Origin: Bog-473 sp963706555
Lineage (GTDB): Bacteria; Actinomycetota; Acidimicrobiia; Acidimicrobiales; RAAP-2
DNA length: 64,000 nucleotides
Reading direction: 5' to 3'
Assembly (NCBI GenBank): GCA_963706555.1
Contig: OY970164.1
Location: 2,976,001 to 3,040,000, forward strand
Below, piece after piece: positions 61,229 to 64,000 of this stretch. The first letter of the stretch is position 1, and every line of letters starts with the position of its first letter. Position numbers and translations under genes: made by a program. The notes under the pieces are model-generated. The model saw only the letters and a list, made by a program, of their open reading frames with translations. It was not told the origin of the DNA and did not search any database.

Positions 61229-63310
61229 TCATCGTGCTACATCCATTATGAACGTGCCGTGTTCGTCGATCCGTGCGCTGCTGCCCTCGGGAACCCACAC
61301 CGTGGTGTCCATCGAATCGACCAGTGCCGCCCCCTTGAGCTCGTGTCCGGGGGAGAGGCCCGCCCCGTCGTAGACGTCGACCTCGACGATGCCGTCGGGA
61401 CCGCGGGCCAGGCGGACCTTGCGGGTGCCCACCGGGATGGCGAGCGTCCCGGATTCGACCGCAGGGCGGTCCGCAGTGCCGACGGTGGCGCGGATGGTGC
61501 GGCCGATCCCGACGGCGCGCAGGCCTACCAATTCGACCGGTGTGCGCAGCACGATTGATCCCTTGCCGTAGCGCTTGGCGTACTCGTCCATGAACGAGGC
61601 CAGGAGTGCGTCCGAGGAGGCATCGGTGAAGGGTCCCGGGGTGATGGACATCTGCAGCTCGTAGATCTGCTTGCTGAAGCGCAGGTCGGCCTCGAACTCG
61701 ACGGTCTGGTCGACGTCGGCCACACCGTCGGCCGTCATGTCGGCCCTCACCTCGGCGTCGAGCTCGGCCATCAGGCGCTGCATGAGGGCGGGATCGACCG
61801 GCATGGGTGAGGTGACCGAGCGCAGGCGCTCCCGTCGTACATCGGTGGTCGCCGCGCCGAACGCGGAGAGAACGGAGGCCAGCTCGGGGATCAGCACACG
61901 CGGCGCGCCGATGGCCCGCGCGATCTCGGGCGTGAAGAGCGAGCCGCCGCCGCCATAGCTGAGGATGGCGTAGGTGCGCGGGTCGAGACCGAGCGAGGCC
62001 AGCCTGCCCCGTACGGCCTTGATCATTCCGGTTAACGCGAGTTCGCGGATGCCCCACGCCGTCTCCTCTGCGTCGAGGTCGAGTTGGGCCCCGAGCCGAG
62101 CGCAGGCCGCAAATGCGGCGTCCGGGTCCAGCGCGAAGTCTCCCCCCAAGAAGCGCGTCGGATCGATGTAGCCCAGCACGACGAGTGCGTCGGTCACGGT
62201 GGCCTGGTCGCCACCGCGCTGGTAGCAGGCCGGCCCCGGAACAGCTCCGGCCGAGCGCGGGCCCACCCGGAGCATGCCGCGTGCATCGACCCAGCCCAAT
62301 GAGCCACCGCCGGCGCCGATCGATTCGACGTCAACGAGCGAGAGCGCGGTCCAGACACCCATCATTTCGCCCCGGGTTCGTCGCGCCGGCTCCCCGTCGT
62401 CGATAACGGAGACGTCGAAGGAGGTGCCCCCCATGTCGGCGGTGACGATGTGGGGGGCCTGGGTCACGTTGCTCATGGCGACGGCGGCGGCGACGCCGGC
62501 AGCCGGGCCCGACATGGCCAGGCCGAGGGGCCGGCGGCGTGCCTCTCCGACCGTGATCGATCCACCGCCCGAGTGCACGAGGAGGAGCGGGCTCTGCAGT
62601 CCCCGACGGGTGAGCTCTTCTTCGAGCTCTTCGATCCCTCCGAATGCGCCGGAGACATAGGCGTTCAGAACCGCGAATGTCGTGCGCTCGTACTCGCGGA
62701 TCGCCGGGTGCAGGACGGCGCCCGAGACCACGGGCAGGTCGGGATAGATCTCGGCGATGGCGGCTACCGCCTGGTCCTCGTGGGTCCGGTTGGCAAAGGA
62801 CCAGACGAAGGAGACGGCGATGGCCTCGACGCCCTCCTCTTCGACGAGCCGACGGACCGCTGCTTTGACCTGGTCAAGGTCGATGGGGACGACGATCTCG
62901 CCGTTGCGGTCGATCCGCTCTTCGATCGCGGCAATGGTGCGGTGCTCCAAGATGTTCGGGGTCGAGAGCCATCCGTCCTCGTCGACGATCCTCGTGCCTT
63001 GGGCGATGGGGATCATCTCTTCGAATCCGCTCGTGGCCAGCAGGCCGACGAGCCGGCCGGTGCGCGACGCCAGCGTGTTGGTCACCGCCGTCGTGCCGAG
63101 CCCGAATCGGCTCACCTTGGGCAGGAGCTCGTCGAGGGTGGTGCCGCTACGCCGTGCTGCCAGCTCCGCTGCCGCCAACACGCCCAGACCGATCTCCCCG
63201 GTTGTCGTGGGCGCCTTGGCCCGCCACGTCCGGGTCCCATCTGTGAGCACGCAGTCGGTGAAGGTGCCGCCGACATCGATGCCGATGCAGGTGCGAACGA
63301 CGTCAGCCAT
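61229..63310 (-). CDS. hyuA: Hydantoinase A/oxoprolinase family protein
   Basis: 693-residue ATP-binding subunit. An actin-like nucleotide fold begins IGIDVGGTFTDCVLTDG (residues 9-25); FGLGTTAVTNTLASRTG, DMGGTSFDVSVID and LSYGGGGSLF are later phosphate-binding and hinge segments. It phosphorylates the amide oxygen so that HyuB can hydrolyse the ring. ATG 63310 has a strong GGGAGG site. First gene of the operon, divergent from the FadR-type regulator at 63551. Confidence 0.93.
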   Translation of the reverse strand: MADVVRTCIGIDVGGTFTDCVLTDGTRTWRAKAPTTTGEIGLGVLAAAELAARRSGTTLDELLPKVSRFGLGTTAVTNTLASRTGRLVGLLATSGFEEMIPIAQGTRIVDEDGWLSTPNILEHRTIAAIEERIDRNGEIVVPIDLDQVKAAVRRLVEEEGVEAIAVSFVWSFANRTHEDQAVAAIAEIYPDLPVVSGAVLHPAIREYERTTFAVLNAYVSGAFGGIEELEEELTRRGLQSPLLLVHSGGGSITVGEARRRPLGLAMSGPAAGVAAAVAMSNVTQAPHIVTADMGGTSFDVSVIDDGEPARRTRGEMMGVWTALSLVDVESIGAGGGSLGWVDARGMLRVGPRSAGAVPGPACYQRGGDQATVTDALVVLGYIDPTRFLGGDFALDPDAAFAACARLGAQLDLDAEETAWGIRELALTGMIKAVRGRLASLGLDPRTYAILSYGGGGSLFTPEIARAIGAPRVLIPELASVLSAFGAATTDVRRERLRSVTSPMPVDPALMQRLMAELDAEVRADMTADGVADVDQTVEFEADLRFSKQIYELQMSITPGPFTDASSDALLASFMDEYAKRYGKGSIVLRTPVELVGLRAVGIGRTIRATVGTADRPAVESGTLAIPVGTRKVRLARGPDGIVEVDVYDGAGLSPGHELKGAALVDSMDTTVWVPEGSSARIDEHGTFIMDVAR

Positions 63311-63343
63311 GTGCCCTCCCTGTCAGCTGCTGAACCTCTCCAA

Positions 63344-63357
63344 CATAACAAAGTATG
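63344..63357. promoter_or_regulatory. CATA-ACAAAG-TATG inverted repeat upstream of hyuA
   Basis: Inverted repeat in an AT-rich island in otherwise GC-rich DNA, 34 nt upstream of the hyuA start. On the minus strand TATGTT overlaps it as a possible -10. A candidate operator for the divergent FadR-type regulator. Confidence 0.4.
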
Positions 63358-63537
63358 AACACACGGAGCCGAGCGAGCAAGGCGGGTGAGGGGGGTCGTC
63401 CGTGCCCTACGGCGGGCCGGATGCCTCGGCCGACGAGGCCCGGAGCTGGGGCGCCATCCGGTCATAAGGGCAGGTCCGGGGCGGGAAAGGGCGCCCCGAT
63501 GATGGATCACATCCGAGGGATCGTTCTTGATGATGTG

Positions 63538-63543
63538 TAAGAT
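63538..63543 (+). promoter_or_regulatory. -10 box TAAGAT, leaderless start
   Basis: TAAGAT ends 7 nt before GTG 63551, the spacing expected when transcription begins at the initiator codon. No clear -35 or ribosome-binding site is present. Confidence 0.45.
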
Positions 63544-63550
63544 TGCTCTC

Positions 63551-64000
63551 GTGACTGCCGCCCTCAGCTATCGAGCCGACCAGAATGGCGACGGCGTGGG
63601 CCGTCGACAGCTGAGCCAGCCCAGGATCGCCGAGATGATCGCCGACTCCCTGCGGCGCCGGATTCTGGCCGGCGAGCTCAACGACGGCGATGTGCTGCCG
63701 AAGGTGGACGATCTCCTTCTCGAGTTCCCGGTGAGCAAACCCTCGATCCGAGAGGCCATGCGTATCCTCGAGACCGAAGGGCTGCTCTCAGTCCGTCGCG
63801 GCAACGTCGGCGGTGCGGTGATCCACACGCCGAAGGCCAAGGTGGCGGCCTACATGCTGGGTATGGTCCTGCAGGCGCAGGACACCCCGCTGGAGGATCT
63901 GGCCGCGGCGCTCTCGGATTGCGAGCCGGCATGCGCCGCCAAGGCGGCCGAGCTCAGCCTGCACGACAAGAGCCTCGTGGCCACGCTGACCAAGCTCAAC
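63551..64000 (+). CDS. GntR-family (FadR/FCD-type) transcriptional regulator, cut by window end
   Basis: 150 codons visible. The winged helix spans about residues 22-95: QPRIAEMIADSLRRRILAGE, then the DDLLLEFPVSKPSIREAMRI recognition region and GLLSVRRGNVGGAVIHTP. The start of the helical FCD ligand domain follows, and the rest is outside the window. GTG 63551 is the start, with a -10 box immediately before it. Divergent from hyuA and therefore the likely regulator of the hydantoinase/aminoacylase operon. Its recognition helix (VSKPSIREAMR) differs from that of the double GntR protein at 29853, so a different operator is expected. Confidence 0.85.
   Translation, partial: MTAALSYRADQNGDGVGRRQLSQPRIAEMIADSLRRRILAGELNDGDVLPKVDDLLLEFPVSKPSIREAMRILETEGLLSVRRGNVGGAVIHTPKAKVAAYMLGMVLQAQDTPLEDLAAALSDCEPACAAKAAELSLHDKSLVATLTKLN

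Overview
The window is high-GC bacterial DNA with densely packed genes, many of them joined by 1-, 4- or 8-nt overlaps. The sequence points to an Actinomycetota chromosome. Several luciferase-like enzymes of the F420-associated type are present, together with a mycofactocin-coupled short-chain dehydrogenase. Several genes start a few bases after a TANNNT -10 box, which is the leaderless promoter style common in actinobacteria. An Acidimicrobiia or mycobacteria-like host fits best, but no rRNA or other taxonomic marker is present. No tRNA, rRNA, CRISPR array or prophage was seen; the only mobile trace is a broken IS110-type transposase.

Layout. (1) 1-9.2 kb: a D-aminoacylase-type amidohydrolase cut by the window edge, an acyl-CoA synthetase and a second amidohydrolase on +; a class II aldolase/phosphotriesterase/LLM oxidoreductase operon on -; a TIM-barrel amidohydrolase on +; and the IS110 remnant. 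(2) 9.4-13.7 kb: a lone acyl-CoA carboxylase beta subunit, then a - operon of a second class II aldolase, an SDR and a Zn-alcohol dehydrogenase. (3) 14-25.4 kb: a branched-chain amino acid type ABC importer (binding protein, ATPase, and a LivH-LivM-LivG triple fusion) interleaved with two modules that each pair a large lipocalin-like (AttH/CrtC-like) protein with an APH-fold kinase; one module also has a CaiB/BaiF CoA-transferase. (4) 25.4-34.8 kb: a small acyl-CoA regulon (MaoC-like dehydratase, two crotonases, a frameshifted P450, an acyl-CoA synthetase) around a tandemly duplicated GntR/FCD regulator, then an acetoacetate-decarboxylase-like gene and an LLM oxidoreductase. (5) 34.9-42.7 kb: a TetR-headed operon (acyl-CoA dehydrogenase, double CaiB/BaiF transferase, frameshifted LLM oxidoreductase, SxxK serine hydrolase, acyl-CoA synthetase). 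(6) 42.9-53.8 kb: a P450, LLM oxidoreductase, SDR, SMP-30-like protein, nitroreductase, three small alpha/beta-barrel or VOC-like proteins, a second TIM-barrel amidohydrolase, an SDR and a third D-aminoacylase-type protein. (7) 53.8-64 kb: a secreted beta-rich protein and a - operon hyuA-hyuB-D-aminoacylase-mycofactocin SDR-MoxR/VWA fusion, with a divergent FadR-type regulator cut by the right edge.

Taken together this is a catabolic island. Acids are activated by the acyl-CoA synthetases or CoA-transferases and processed by dehydrogenase, hydratase and P450 steps. Amide or hydantoin-like groups would be opened by the HyuAB pair and four D-aminoacylase paralogues. Redox steps would use NAD(P), F420 and mycofactocin. 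The actual substrates cannot be read from sequence.

The most interesting signal is a 15-bp motif, GAGTAYCCTNAAYAG. It occurs six times, each time in the promoter region of a gene in or near the duplicated-GntR cluster and often overlapping the -10 box of a leaderless start, so a local regulon with an autoregulated double GntR protein is likely. Three genes (about 28,390, 38,974 and 59,020) carry apparent single-base indels, which could be real decay or assembly errors.
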